The notes below the pieces were generated by a model, which worked only from the letters and a program-made list of their open reading frames with translations, did no database searches and had not been told where the DNA came from. The translations under genes and the position numbers were made by a program. A DNA stretch of 48,112 nucleotides from Gnetum montanum (taxonomy: Eukaryota; Streptophyta; Gnetopsida; Gnetales; Gnetaceae): NCBI GenBank assembly GCA_015680685.1, contig MNCI01000651.1, positions 422,894 to 471,005 of the forward strand, given 5' to 3'. Shown here piece after piece: positions 21,098 to 32,076 of the stretch (position 1 is its first letter; each line of letters begins with the position of its first letter).

Positions 21098-24000
21098 ATG
21101 GACTATCAACACTTAAATGCAGCATTAATCATTGACGGACCATATGGCAACATTACATGGGACTTTGACATAAACTTCATCAACTCAAGTCCACTAACGG
21201 ACGACGCAGTCATATCCTCAACACAGCAAACAACAGACGACTACGGAGGCATGACAGAATTTCTTGACATAGAAGCCGAAAACATCACTGAAGATCCATT
21301 AGCTGAAACACCCATTACCATGCCCGATGGGGAAATCAAAATATTAAAATTAAGTACACTACTACAACCACACTTGGTACAAGACATCCAGAACGTACTT
21401 AGGGAAAACATAAAAGCATTCGCTTGGTCTTATACAGACATGCCCGGGCTAGATCCTAGAATTGTCCAACACAACATTATTTTGGATCCCAAACTAAGAC
21501 CGATAAAACAGAAAGCACGAAGAGTTAGACCCGAGGTGGCATTGGCAGTCGGCAATGAGATCACCAAGCTTTATCAAGCTGGTTTCATTCGGGCTGTTGA
21601 TTACGCCGAGTGGGTGTCCAACATGGTCATTGTCCCGAAGAAAAACGGAAGCATTCGCTTATGCATTGACTTCCGAGATTTAAACGTAGCAACCATAAAA
21701 GATGAATTTCCCCTACCCAGCATCGATCAACTTGTTGACTCGACTGCCGGGCATGCCTTGCTATCTTTTATGGATGGCTTTTTGGGATACAACCAAATAC
21801 GCAGCAACCCTGAACATCAACTTCGAACGACCTTCATGACCCCATGGGGAACTTTTTGTTACACAATGATGCCCTTTGGTCTCAAGAACGCTGGGGGCAC
21901 TTATCAAAGAGCCATGACATTTATCTTTAGTGATTACATGTTATGTTCCCTCAACTATTATATGGATGACATCGTGGTTAAGTCAAAAACAACCGAACAA
22001 CATGTACAAGACCTCGACTTAGTCTTAAAACATTGTCTGAAATATGAGCTAAGGCTTAACCCCAAAAAATGCGTCTTCGGTGTCAAAACAGGCAAGATGC
22101 TCGAATTCATAGCCTCTGAAGCAGGGATACGAGTAGACCTCGATAAGGTCAGGGCCATAACAAACCTGAAACCCCCAAGCAACCTTACCGAACCTCGAGG
22201 TCTACAAGGCAGATTGCAGTTTATCAGGCGTTTCGTCAAAAAATTGACAGACAAATTAAAACCTATGAACCACTTGTTGTGTAAAAACGTCCATTTTGAA
22301 TGGACTCCACAGTGCCAGGAAGCCTTCGAAAACATCAAAACAACACTCACCTGACTGCCTATGGTTTACCAACCCCAAAACGACAAACCGTTTTACATCT
22401 ACCTTGCCACTTCGGAATCGTCAATCGCGTCTATGCTTTGCCAAAAACAAGATGACAGAATCGAAGTCCCCATATACTACTTGAGTCATGCCTTAGTTTC
22501 CCATGAAAAGAAGTATAATGACGTGGAAAATTCATGTTTAGCTTTGGTATTTTCCCTAAGAAAATGGTGACATTACCTCTTCCGTAACCAAGTCTACATA
22601 ATTTGTAAGGACAATGTACTGCGAGCCATAATAGGAAACATTTACGAAACGAGTCGAATAGCCCGGTGGAAAGCCATGATAGCTAAATTCTACCTGTACT
22701 ACGTAGCGCAATCATCAATTAAGGGTCAAGCCATAGCAGATCAGATGGCTACATCACCAACACGGGATCAAGCAATTATAGAGCCGGAATTCCCAGACGA
22801 AAACATAAGCGCCATAGACATAGTACCCCAAGATTATGATGCCATTTTAAACTTTGATGGAGCATCCACCTCTCGAGGAGGAAGTGCAGCCGCTGTAATC
22901 ACCTATCCCTCCGGGGAAATCCGACCCTTTGCCTATCGCTTCAACTTCCATTGTACTAACAATATAGTAGAGTATGAAGGTCTCCTTAGAGGTCTCGCAG
23001 TAGCATTGGCTTTAGACATTACACGGCTAGTAGTCAGAGGCGATTCACAACTAGTGCTCAACCAAGTCATAGATGTCTATACGTGCAAAGCCCAACACTT
23101 ACAACCATACTGTGACTTGGAAAAACACTTAATGAAGCAATTTGAAAACATTGATGTACAACACGTATCTCGAAACGATAATACCATCGCAGATGCGTTA
23201 GCCACATTGACGCTAAACATATCACCTGACATGTTCCGTGCCTTACCAAGCTCTGTAATCAACTACATTGAACCGGTAATCGATAATCCCAACATGTTGC
23301 CAGTTGCATCTGTTAGCACAACACACGTAGTGGAATGGTACGACGACATAAAAAAGTACCTTCTACATGGCGAAACACCACGACATCTAACTAATGCACA
23401 GAAAGACGCAGTGCGGAAGCGTTCTAACCAATATACCCTGGTAAGGGACACACTATGTCGTAGATCCTACGAAGGCATATTGCTAACATGCGTCAGTAGT
23501 ACTGATGCCCAAACAATCGTTGAACAAATACATGAGGGATTATGTGGAGGACACATAGCGTCAAAATCCATGGCCACGAAAGTAAGACGATTAGGCTACT
23601 ATTGGCCACACATGGAATATGACTGTCTCTTCAAGGTTAAGACGTGCGATACTTGCCAAAAACATAGCAACCTAATTCATGTCCCACCGAACGAACTACA
23701 CACGGCGCAAATCACGTGGCCCTTTCAAAAATGGGGGCTGGACCTCATTGGTCAGATAACCCCCTCGTCTTCCGCAGGCCATAGTTTCATTATAACCGCC
23801 ATAGAATACTTCACAAAGTGGGTAGAAGCTGCTCCCCTTCGAAAAACTACATCCAAACACATGTGCAATTTCATTCTTGAAAACATTGTAACCCGCTTCG
23901 GTGTTCCAATGACAATCATCACTGACAACGGGCCGCAATTCAGCAGCGCCGAGACAAAAACTTTTTGTGACAGTCTGGGGATCAAACAATCATTTTCATC

Positions 24001-24574
24001 CCCTTATTATCCTCAGAGTAATGGGCAAGCAGAAGCAACAAATAAGATGATCATTATAATACTCAAGAAAATGCTCACCCAAAGCAAAAGGAAATGGCAT
24101 GAGCAACTAATATATGCACTATGGGCATACCGCACTACACACCGAACGTCAACAGGTAAAACTCCATACAGTCTTGTTTATGGTTCAGAAGTTGTTTTAC
24201 CTCTGGAATTGCAGGTACCATCTTTAAGGATCACACTCTCTGGACTCCTCGACGATGGTCAAATCAATGATCTGCACATCGTTGACCTCGACTCGGTGGA
24301 AGAAGAACTTGTACGTGCGCTCGATCAGATTGAATGGTACCAAAAGCAACAATGACAACGACATCGGCATGACATCAACAAGGACCCTATTCAGGAAGGT
24401 GACCTGGCCCTTAGAGCCGTTTGGGAACACCTGGAAAAATTCTCAACCAACTGGGAAGGGCCTTATGTGGTCATCGAAGCATTTGACAACGATGCATTCA
24501 AGCTAGCCGACACAGATGGACATGAGCTTGCCAACCCAATTAACCACTTGTACCTAAAACCATTCTACGTTTAA
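21098..24574 (+). pseudogene. pol: E1 pol: RT, RNase H, second RNase H, integrase; three TGA stops
   Basis: One frame from ATG 21098 to TAA 24574, broken by TGA at 22352, 22568 and 24353 and without frameshifts. RT: FRDLN and LPSIDQLVD, GYNQI, MPFGLKNA and the catalytic YMDD at 21959-21970. The Ty3-type RNase H (22361-22700) has LATSESS in place of the usual catalytic Asp, typical of dual-RNase-H elements. A second, complete RNase H follows at 22840-23200 (NFDGAS, Asp 22856; EYEGLLRGL; GDSQLV; IADALA). Integrase has an HHCC zinc region (GGHIAS...TCDTCQK) and the D, D, E residues at 23741, 23924 and 24032. Each TGA could come from CGA by one transition at a CpG. It would copy and insert the element if intact. 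Confidence 0.95.
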
Positions 24575-24597
24575 AATACAAGCTTAGGTACGTGAAA

Positions 24598-24925
24598 AGT
24601 CCTGGGATCATGACTATAAACTAATACCACAGCTCGTCCTGGAATCATGACGATAAACCAATACCACAGAACAGTCCTGGATTATGACTTAAAACTAATA
24701 CCACAGTGTCCGCAACGACGATAAACTAACACCTGTCCGGCATGACAGTAAACTGCCATCGTGACAACCATCAGAGTCCACGAAGACTGTAAACTAGTTT
24801 GCCTCTTCACAGTCCGCTAAGACTAAAAACTAGCAATGTACCATCCGCCACGATGCTAAACAGGCAATGTCCAATGGGTTATGACATAAAAATAACCCAT
24901 AATAGTCTGCCAAGACTATAAACTG
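24598..24925 (+). repeat. Stem-loop/TAAACTA array, E1 cluster 3
   Basis: About nine units directly after pol, period about 25-45 bp. Clear stems: GTCCGCAACGAC (24708-24719), GTCCGGCATGAC (24735-24746), GTCCACGAAGAC (24776-24787), AGTCCGCTAAGACT (24811-24824), ATCCGCCACGAT (24843-24854) and AGTCTGCCAAGACT (24904-24917). Each is followed within 1-3 bases by TAAACTA or a near match. The first three units have longer loops (CTGGNATNAT type). Loop consensus YRNNAN with A at position 5. ATC/GAT in one unit is a paired change relative to GTC/GAC. Confidence 0.8.
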
Positions 24926-25926
24926 GCAAGCTCACATCCAACACGTCAATCTGCCACCACGATCATCCATCAGCTTCACTGCATCGCTCGTCATCAATAC
25001 TGCTGTCATCTACATACAGTGCTTGCCATCCTTCAACATCTCTGTGTCATCGGCCGCCATGTAAGTCTAAGCTCGTCTATTCACTCACGGTTTTCTTGTC
25101 TCCTTGGCATTTTGTTTGCAGGATGACACCCGGAAGCTTCGCACAAGAGTGCACTTCGTCACAAGCAGCAAGATAAGACACTGTTCGTGGCATACATGGC
25201 ATGACTAAATCAAACCGTTCACTAGTACATCCCCATTCACTGATAAAATTCCCCTATCCATCCGCCAACACACTTTATCCTGACATCCCCTTGATGCATC
25301 CAGTACACTTAAAACACCATACCGCTTTCAAGCAGCTGCAACACAGCGCACAACACTTGCGCAAAGCAAAGTTTACAGCGCAAAAAAAAAGAGACCTCTG
25401 GCACTTCCCATACAAGCCCCATGCGGGAAGGCAGTTGTTTCAAAACTCAGTACTCATGTCCAAAGCGCTCAAAAAACATCCAGTTGCATGGCTTTGGCTC
25501 TGCCAGCAGGTTCCCCCTGAACACTAAACATGGACCCTGCTCTTCCAAAGAATGTAACACATCCTCTCATGGCTTTGGCCTCGCCAACAAGTTCTCTTGA
25601 AAAATAACCAAGAGCCTTGTTCCATCAAAGAACGCACACACTGCATGTCTGCACTCCGAGTCTGCTAAAACCTGGCCATTGACAAGGATCAGCATGCCGC
25701 ATACCGAAACATCCTCTGTCCACAACAAATCCCGTGGGCGGTCACCAATCCCCACGATCTCTATCTTCCCAACAGTTACAAACTTCACTATCCCAATCTC
25801 ATGTACTACTGCACACGGTGCGATGACGTCTCTTCTAGTGGCAGTAGACAAGGTCTTCATCAAGTTGCTTGTGGTGTTTTGCTCTTCTTTATCGACGCTT
25901 CTCGGGTCGATTCCTCCAAGCGTCAA
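24926..25926 (+). other. E1 3' untranslated region
   Basis: About 1 kb between the hairpin array and the PPT. No homology to known retroelement domains. A minus-strand open frame of 130 codons (25959-25567) starts inside the 3' LTR and crosses the PPT; its composition is protein-like but nothing comparable is open in E2, so it is not called as a gene. The last about 80 bp are conserved with E2. Confidence 0.6.
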
Positions 25927-25939
25927 CAAAGAGGGGCAA
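25927..25939 (+). other. E1 polypurine tract
   Basis: CAAAGAGGGGCAA directly before the 3' LTR start TGAAACACC. The same motif occurs in E2. Confidence 0.9.
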
Positions 25940-27094
25940 TGAAACACCACAAAATTCAAAGCTTAGTACTTGTCTGACACCAAACAGAACCCTGAAACTC
26001 ACGAACGATGCCTGCTGCATGATCGCAACACTTAGTTTTTGCTAAGTACATAGTGCTAGCATATACACCCAGCATTCCAGCATATACGTCCAGCGTATAC
26101 GCCTGGCACTCCAGCATATACGCCCGGCTCTTCGGCATACACGCCTAGGTACTGCAGACGCACACGCTCGACGACAAGATCTCCAATGATAGCATGCAAA
26201 TAACATCGAAGAGCAAGGATTGAAGCAAGTGGACATCCTTCGGCGTATGCGCTCGGCGTATGCGCCCGGCGTGTACGCCCAGCATCCATCAGCGTATACG
26301 TCAGGCGTGTACGCCCAACATTCACCAGCGTATACGCCCAACGTATACGCCTGGAACTCAGCATCTCCACCTAGTTCACGCCCAGCATTTTCAGCATATA
26401 CGCCCAGCGTATACGCCCAGCAGTTGTAACATTTTGTATATTTGTAAAGTGTATGCACCCGGTCGACGTGCCACGTGTCTCCCATCCCGAGTCTGGTGTA
26501 ACAACCTGTATAAAACCCCCATTTTTTCACTTCATCCAGATGGTTGGCAAAATCCCGAAGCAGACTAGAGAACATTGACGCTGCGCAAAAGAGCTAAAAA
26601 CCCTCTTACGCTGGGAAGCCCTGCACGCTGTGGATCTAGTCTCTTACGCTCCGCTTGCCCTGCAAACCAGCCGAGTCATCCCTGTGTACGCCGGGGCTTT
26701 TCGTCCGCCTTGTGTTCCCACACGACTACGTTAGACCGGTGCACTGTACTTTGACTCTGTAATACCATTGTTTCATTTGCTGCATAAGTTCTTTTACAGT
26801 TTTACGTCAATTTGGCCCACGCATCATTTACGCCTGTTTATGCTCACGCTCTGTTTGCATCTGTTTTGCGCTTTGTTTATGCTTGCACGCCGTTTACGCA
26901 TAACCCAGCGTATAGCATTTTGCGTACGCGCGGGGAAATCCTTGTCTGATCTGCGTGCGAACCACCCAAGGTACTCTGCTTCCGTTGTATTCCAGCTCAC
27001 CCTCAGGCGAAGGCAGGGTCTTCTGTACCCGTCCTACGATCCCACGACCTCTGTTTTCCCTTCCAGCCGGAGACCGACGATTTCAGGCAGTACA
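25940..27094 (+). repeat. E1 3' LTR
   Basis: 1,155 bp, pairing with 9878-10993. It begins TGAAACACCACAAAATTC and ends CAGGCAGTACA, followed by the TSD TCATG (27095-27099). TATA box at 26509-26515. Confidence 0.96.
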
Positions 27095-27099
27095 TCATG
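27095..27099. other. Target site duplication of E1, right copy (tcatg)
   Basis: Identical to 9873-9877. E2 3' untranslated sequence resumes at 27100. Confidence 0.95.
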
Positions 27100-27828
27100 C
27101 AATTCAATTGTAAGAAGAGAGGATTAACAGCTGAATGTCTATTGAGCTCGAATGTTAGTGGGGGCTAGAGGGTAGCAACTTTGTAGTTAGGCCACAAAAG
27201 TGCTGGGACTCCAACAGCAGGTGCTGACAATGAAAGCTACTACCAAGGTGAAGGGCTATGGTAGTAGTAGCTCTAGAAGGTTAGCAAGATGTCAAATGAC
27301 ATCTCTGGAGGATCAACAAAATGCCAGGGGTGGTGGTATAGCATATGTTCTAGAGGGTGTTTTGTTATCATTGTGAATTGTGTTTTGGAACTGCAACATC
27401 CCACCCCGTGTCAGCACTATGAACGCTCGCTTCTTTATAGGATTGTGAATGCAAGCTAGGAACATTGTGCTACAAACCCAGTTTAAGGTCCTGGTAGACC
27501 ATTAGATGTACTGGTTTAAGGTCTCAGCAGACTGCTGTGCTAGTTTAAGGTCCTAACAGATCATTGTGCTAGTTTAAGGTCCTAGCATACCATAGTGCTA
27601 GTTTATCATCATCGATGATGATGGATGGGCCAGTTTAAAGTCATAGCAGACATTCTATGCCAATTTTACGTCATAGTGGATGATGGATGGGCTAGTTTAA
27701 ACTTGTAGCCAAATTTCTGTGCCAGTTTTACATCATAGTGGATGGTCTATGCTAGTTTATAGTCATAGCAAACTATTTGTGCTAGTTTATAGTCATAGTA
27801 GACTATGGATGCTTACCTTGCCTTTGCA
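27100..27828 (-). repeat. E2 3' untranslated region with stem-loop/TAAACTA array
   Basis: No gene at 27100-27470. From 27480 to 27805 there are about nine units read on the minus strand, matching E1 cluster 3 in position. Examples: AGTCTACTATGACT followed by ATAAACTAGC (stem 27804-27791), GTCTGCTATGAC followed by TTTAAACTGG, and ATCCACTATGAT followed by GTAAAACTGG. Many units are followed by CTTAAACTAGCA. Confidence 0.75.
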
Positions 27829-30800
27829 TCAAACATAGTATGGCTTGAGGTACAAGTGGTTCACTAGATTTGCAAACTCTCTACCATCCATGTCTACCAG
27901 TTTGAAGGCTCCATTCTCATAGGCTTTTATGACTATGAATGAACCTTCCTAGTTTGCTAAAAACTTGTTTACATGCTCACGGACAGCTTTGAGGACTAGG
28001 TCCCCCTTTTTGATTGGCCGTCAATCTAGGTTGAAATGATGTTTTTTTTGTTGTTTTTCCTGATATCATTCAATATGACCTAGTGTTTATTCATGCTCTT
28101 CCTCTAGGGAGTTGAGGTCGATGATCCTTGACTCATTATTCTGGGCTTCATTCATGATGCTCGAAAGGATCATCTGCAATGATGGTACCTACAATTCAAG
28201 AGGTAACATTGCTTTAGATCCATAAACTAGGATATAGAGAGTCTTACTTGTAACCCTTCTACACATCATATGGTAGGCCCATAGCACATAGAGGATTTTC
28301 TCATGCCATCACCTCTTGTTGTTGCTAAGCATTCTTTTAAACAACTTGATGATGCCCTTGATTTTTTCCTCTACCTGACCATTAGCCTAAGGGTAATATG
28401 GTGATGAAAAATATTTCTTAATGCCAAGGTTGCTACAAAATCTTTTGCTTTCTGCACTACTAAACTGTAGCCCATTGTCCATCTCAATAGTCATGGGAAG
28501 AATAAACCTTGTTACTATGTTGTCTAAGATAAAGTTTCAAACTTGTTGGGATGTAGTTTTCCTAAGGGGGATAGCCTTTGCCAACTTTGTAAAGTACTCG
28601 GTGGTAGTGATGATGAAGTTATGTCCTATGAAAGACTTAGGTGTTATGGGTCCTATGATATCTAGTCCCCATTATTGGAATGGTCATGTGATCTACATAG
28701 GGTGCAACTCAGTAGGTGACACATGTATAAGATTTTCATGACGTTGGCAATATCACACATCTTGACTTTAGAAAAGCAATCTCATTCCATGTAGGGCCAG
28801 TAATACCCTAGGCATCTAATTTTAGCTGCCATGGCTCTCGGATCTATGTGTCCTCCACATAGTCCTTCATGGACTTCTCTAATGATTTTCTGTGCCTCTT
28901 CCCCACCAACGCAAGTTAACAATATCCCATCAAAGGAACATTTACATAAGGTATTATCTCCTACGTGGACATCCTATCGTGCTCACTTTAGGATTGCATC
29001 CTTTTGGGTGGATGTTAAGCCGTGTGGTGGTTCACCATGCTGCAGGTAGGCTTTCACATTAGTGTACCACTCTTGGGTGTTGGTAGCACTTACGGAGACC
29101 ACATGTACTGCTTAAGTGATAGGTTCTATGCATTCTATTATCAAAGAAGGTAAAGTTGCACACAGGTGTGGTGGCACGTTTAATGCTAGCATGGCTAAGG
29201 CATCGGCTACAGTGTTCTCATTGCATGGCACATGATGGATGTCTATCATGGTGAACTATTTCAACAAGTTTTTGGCAAAATCACAATAAGGCTATAAGTG
29301 AAAAGCTTTACAGGCGTAGACTTCAGTGATCTGGTTGACGATAAGTTGATAATTACCTTGGACTAACAAATGTTGGATCTTTAATTCCTGGGTTGCTAAG
29401 AGGCTCCTAAGGAGTCCTTTGTACTCATCTACATTGTTTGTAAAAAGGAATGTAAAATGGTAAGAAAAAGGTTGAATGTCCCCCAAGGGGAATGTAATGA
29501 TTGTAGTAGCACTACTACATCGTGTGGTTGAGGTGTCATCGAAATGCAAAGTGGCCTTGAAGTGTAATGGCACAGGGTTGATACTAGTAACATGTTCATC
29601 AGGGAATTCTAGTTCTATGGTTGCCTGATCATTAACTGGCGAGGCCGTGAGCTATGTAGCTATGGCTTGTCCTTTCATCGATGATTGGGCTACATAGTGT
29701 AAATCGAATTTCGCCATTATAGCTTTCCATCGAGCTATCCTGCTACTTTCATATAAGTTGTTTGTGATAGCCTAAAGTACATTGCTCTAGCATATAATGT
29801 TAACCTAGCTACAGAATAGGTAGTTTCTCCACTTTTTTAGGAAAAATACTAGGGCGAGATAATTCCTTTCCACTTCATTGTATTTCACTTTGTATGCTAT
29901 CAATGCATGGCTTAAGTAACAGACTGGGGTGTTAGAGCCATCCTCTCTTTTCTGGCATAATAGTGCTGCGATAGACATGTCCGAAGTGGCAAGGTAGATG
30001 TAGAAAGTCTTATCCCTCTATGGTGGGTAAACATTTGAGAGGTGTAAAAGCTTTGTCTTCAAGTCATCAAAGGCTTGTTGACACTATGTTGTCCACTCAA
30101 AGTTAATCCCATTCTTTAGTAAGTGTTGCATGGGGTGTAACTTGTTGGTCAACTTTGCTATAAACCTTCTGATAAATTGTATTTTACCTTACAACCCAAG
30201 AAATTATTTAAGGTTGGTAGGGGGTGCTAGGTTAACGATGGCCTTAACTTTGTTTGGGCCCACTCGTATCCCAGCCTCTGATACTACAAAACCTAGCATG
30301 CATCCGATTTTAACTCCAAAAACACACTTCTTTGGATTAAGATGCAAGTCATGCTTGTGACAACGTTTGAGGACTACCTCTAGATCGATGGGATGATCGA
30401 TAGCTATTTTAGACTTGATTTCTATGTAATCCATGTAATTGTTGTCTCTCTAGGAGGTAGTCGCTAAATATGTAGGTCATGGCTCATTGATAGGTTGCTC
30501 TGGCATTTTTGAGACCAAAGGACATCATAGTGTAACAAAAGGTTCCCCAAGGGGTCATGAAAGTTGTCATCAACTAATGCTCTAGATTGATGTAGATTTG
30601 ATTGTAACCCAAGAACCCATCCATAAAGGATAATAAAGCATGACCAGCCATAGTGTCAATAAGTTGGTCAATACTTGACAATGGTAAGTCATCTTTAATC
30701 ATTGCTTTGTTTAGATCTTGAAATTCTATACAGATTCGTATACCTCCCATTTTCTTAGAGACTATAATGATGTTTGATACCCACTCTGAGTAATCAACCA

Positions 30801-31305
30801 CGCAAATGAAACTTGCTTGGTATAGCTTGGTGATTTCATCATGTATGGCTAGTGCAATTTTTGGTTTAATCTTTTGAGTGTTTTGTTTAACTGGTTTGAT
30901 ATGTGGGTCTAAGACAATGTTATGTTTATTAGCCATGGGTCTAAGCCTAACATGTCATTATAGGACCACACAAAAACTTTGACATTATCTTGGAGGACTT
31001 TAGATACATCCTTTTGTATTTGTTGATCTAGGAGGGAGCTAAGTTTTAGTGCCCTTATTTTCCCCTTGGATGTCATTATAGGTGCTTCGATGAGAGGGTC
31101 CTTGGTCACATCCCCAGCTTCTAAGTCTAAGGCTTAGACCAAATGTTTGGGCTAATCTAGGGATGTTTCCAGGGATGCTATAGTGTTATTAGTGGATGAT
31201 TCCCAGTCTATTGACTCTAAGTTTAGATGTCTTTCAAGCTTGCCATGAGGAATTGTCAAAGTTAAAAGTGAATGTAGATCACGCTGCATGGCCATTTTGT
31301 TCAAC
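27829..31305 (-). pseudogene. pol: E2 pol: RT, two RNase H, integrase (decayed)
   Basis: Starts after a predicted splice acceptor (TTATTATTTCAG, intron end 31306) and ends at TGA 27831-27829 after 'LNLYLKPYYV'-like sequence matching the E1 end. RT fragments are open at 30936-30574 and 30434-30204. The catalytic box reads YMDY rather than YMDD near 30425, so RT is dead. The second RNase H is recognisable at 29573-29292 (HFDDTSTT, EYKGLLRSL). The integrase core at about 28330-28900 retains 'MDNGLQFSSAE' and 'SSPYYP' in a frame with stops. Numerous stops and small indels. Protein order is the same as in E1. Confidence 0.88.
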
Positions 31306-31424
31306 CTGAAATAATAAGAAAAAGCCAACTCACGTGATACTTTTTTCTAGCAATAGCGTGTAATAAACATTTGCAAAGAAATAATGAAACATGAAATAAT
31401 TGTCAACTATTCGGTCAAGTTCGC

Positions 31425-31790
31425 AAGTTACCAGTTTAAGGTCTTGGCAAATCGTGAACAGGTTTGAACATGCGAGGGACATTAACTTTGTTAGTTTAAG
31501 GTCATGGTGGACTATAACATTGTCAAATCTAGTTTGAAATACAAAATAGATACTACGCTACCAATTTAACGTCATGGTGGACCGTACTCATGCTATAGTG
31601 TACATGTAAATTGAGGCTGCTAGTTTAAGGTCTTAGCAGACCCTTAACAGGTGGAGTTCAAGAACTAAGGTCACTAGTTTAAGGTCTTTGTGGACCATTA
31701 ATGAGTAGGCTTTGTAAAGGTTACTAGTTTAAGGTCTTTGCGGACCATAGCGGGTAGGCTATGTAAAGGTAGGTTGCTAATTTAAGGTGG
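31425..31790 (-). repeat. Stem-loop/TAAACTA array before E2 RT
   Basis: About seven units in element sense. Best stems: GGTCTGCTAAGACC (31642-31629), GGTCCACAAAGACC (31696-31683) and GGTCCGCAAAGACC (31746-31733), each followed by TTAAACTAG. Position corresponds to E1 cluster 2, between the antisense promoter and the RT acceptor, but with more copies. Confidence 0.8.
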
Positions 31791-31937
31791 GATGAAATTT
31801 TTGGTTGGGCCCACCTATTATGCTACAAACAATTATGCTACGCTAGAGTGAGATTGTGACACAATAATGATACGCTATACGAGGCATCCCACATTACTCA
31901 GGGTGTGACAATGGCAAGTTATTTTCATCGTGTTAGC

Positions 31938-31949
31938 TATAAATAGGGT
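31938..31949 (+). promoter_or_regulatory. TATA box of E2 antisense gene
   Basis: CTATAAATAGGG on the plus strand, about 130 bp upstream of the exon 1 ATG at 32077. Same arrangement as in E1. Confidence 0.7.
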
Positions 31950-32076
31950 GTTTACCCCTGGTAAACTTGTTGTTTTCATTGTTAGAGTGCTAAGCCCACA
32001 TCCAGAGTGTAGCGTGATCGTGTTAAGAGAAAGCGAAGCATTGTAGCATAATAGCTGACAATTTGCAAGTAAGACA

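Larger units (their letters stand above)
9878..27094 (+). mobile_element. E1: complete 17.2-kb Tat-lineage Ty3/gypsy element
   Basis: It has two LTRs, a PBS, gag-protease, an antisense spliced gene, a pol with RT, two RNase H domains and integrase, a PPT and a perfect 5-bp target duplication. The second RNase H between the RT/RNase H block and integrase is the mark of the plant Tat lineage; Ogre-type members of that lineage are known for giant size and an intron between protease and RT. E1 is inserted into the 3' untranslated part of E2 in the opposite orientation. Over the last about 670 bp the two LTRs differ at about 53 positions by hand count (about 8%), almost all transitions. All three coding units carry in-frame stops, so E1 cannot be autonomous as it stands. 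Confidence 0.96.

Noticed and set aside
24598-24925. The short repeats after pol as a CRISPR array or satellite
   Set aside because: Unit length varies (25-45 bp), units are imperfect, and the shared part is a hairpin plus TAAACTA found at other places in the elements.
28421-29049. Plus-strand frames at 28421-28741 and 28831-29049
   Set aside because: They are the reverse strand of E2 integrase and RNase H; the minus strand carries the conserved motifs.
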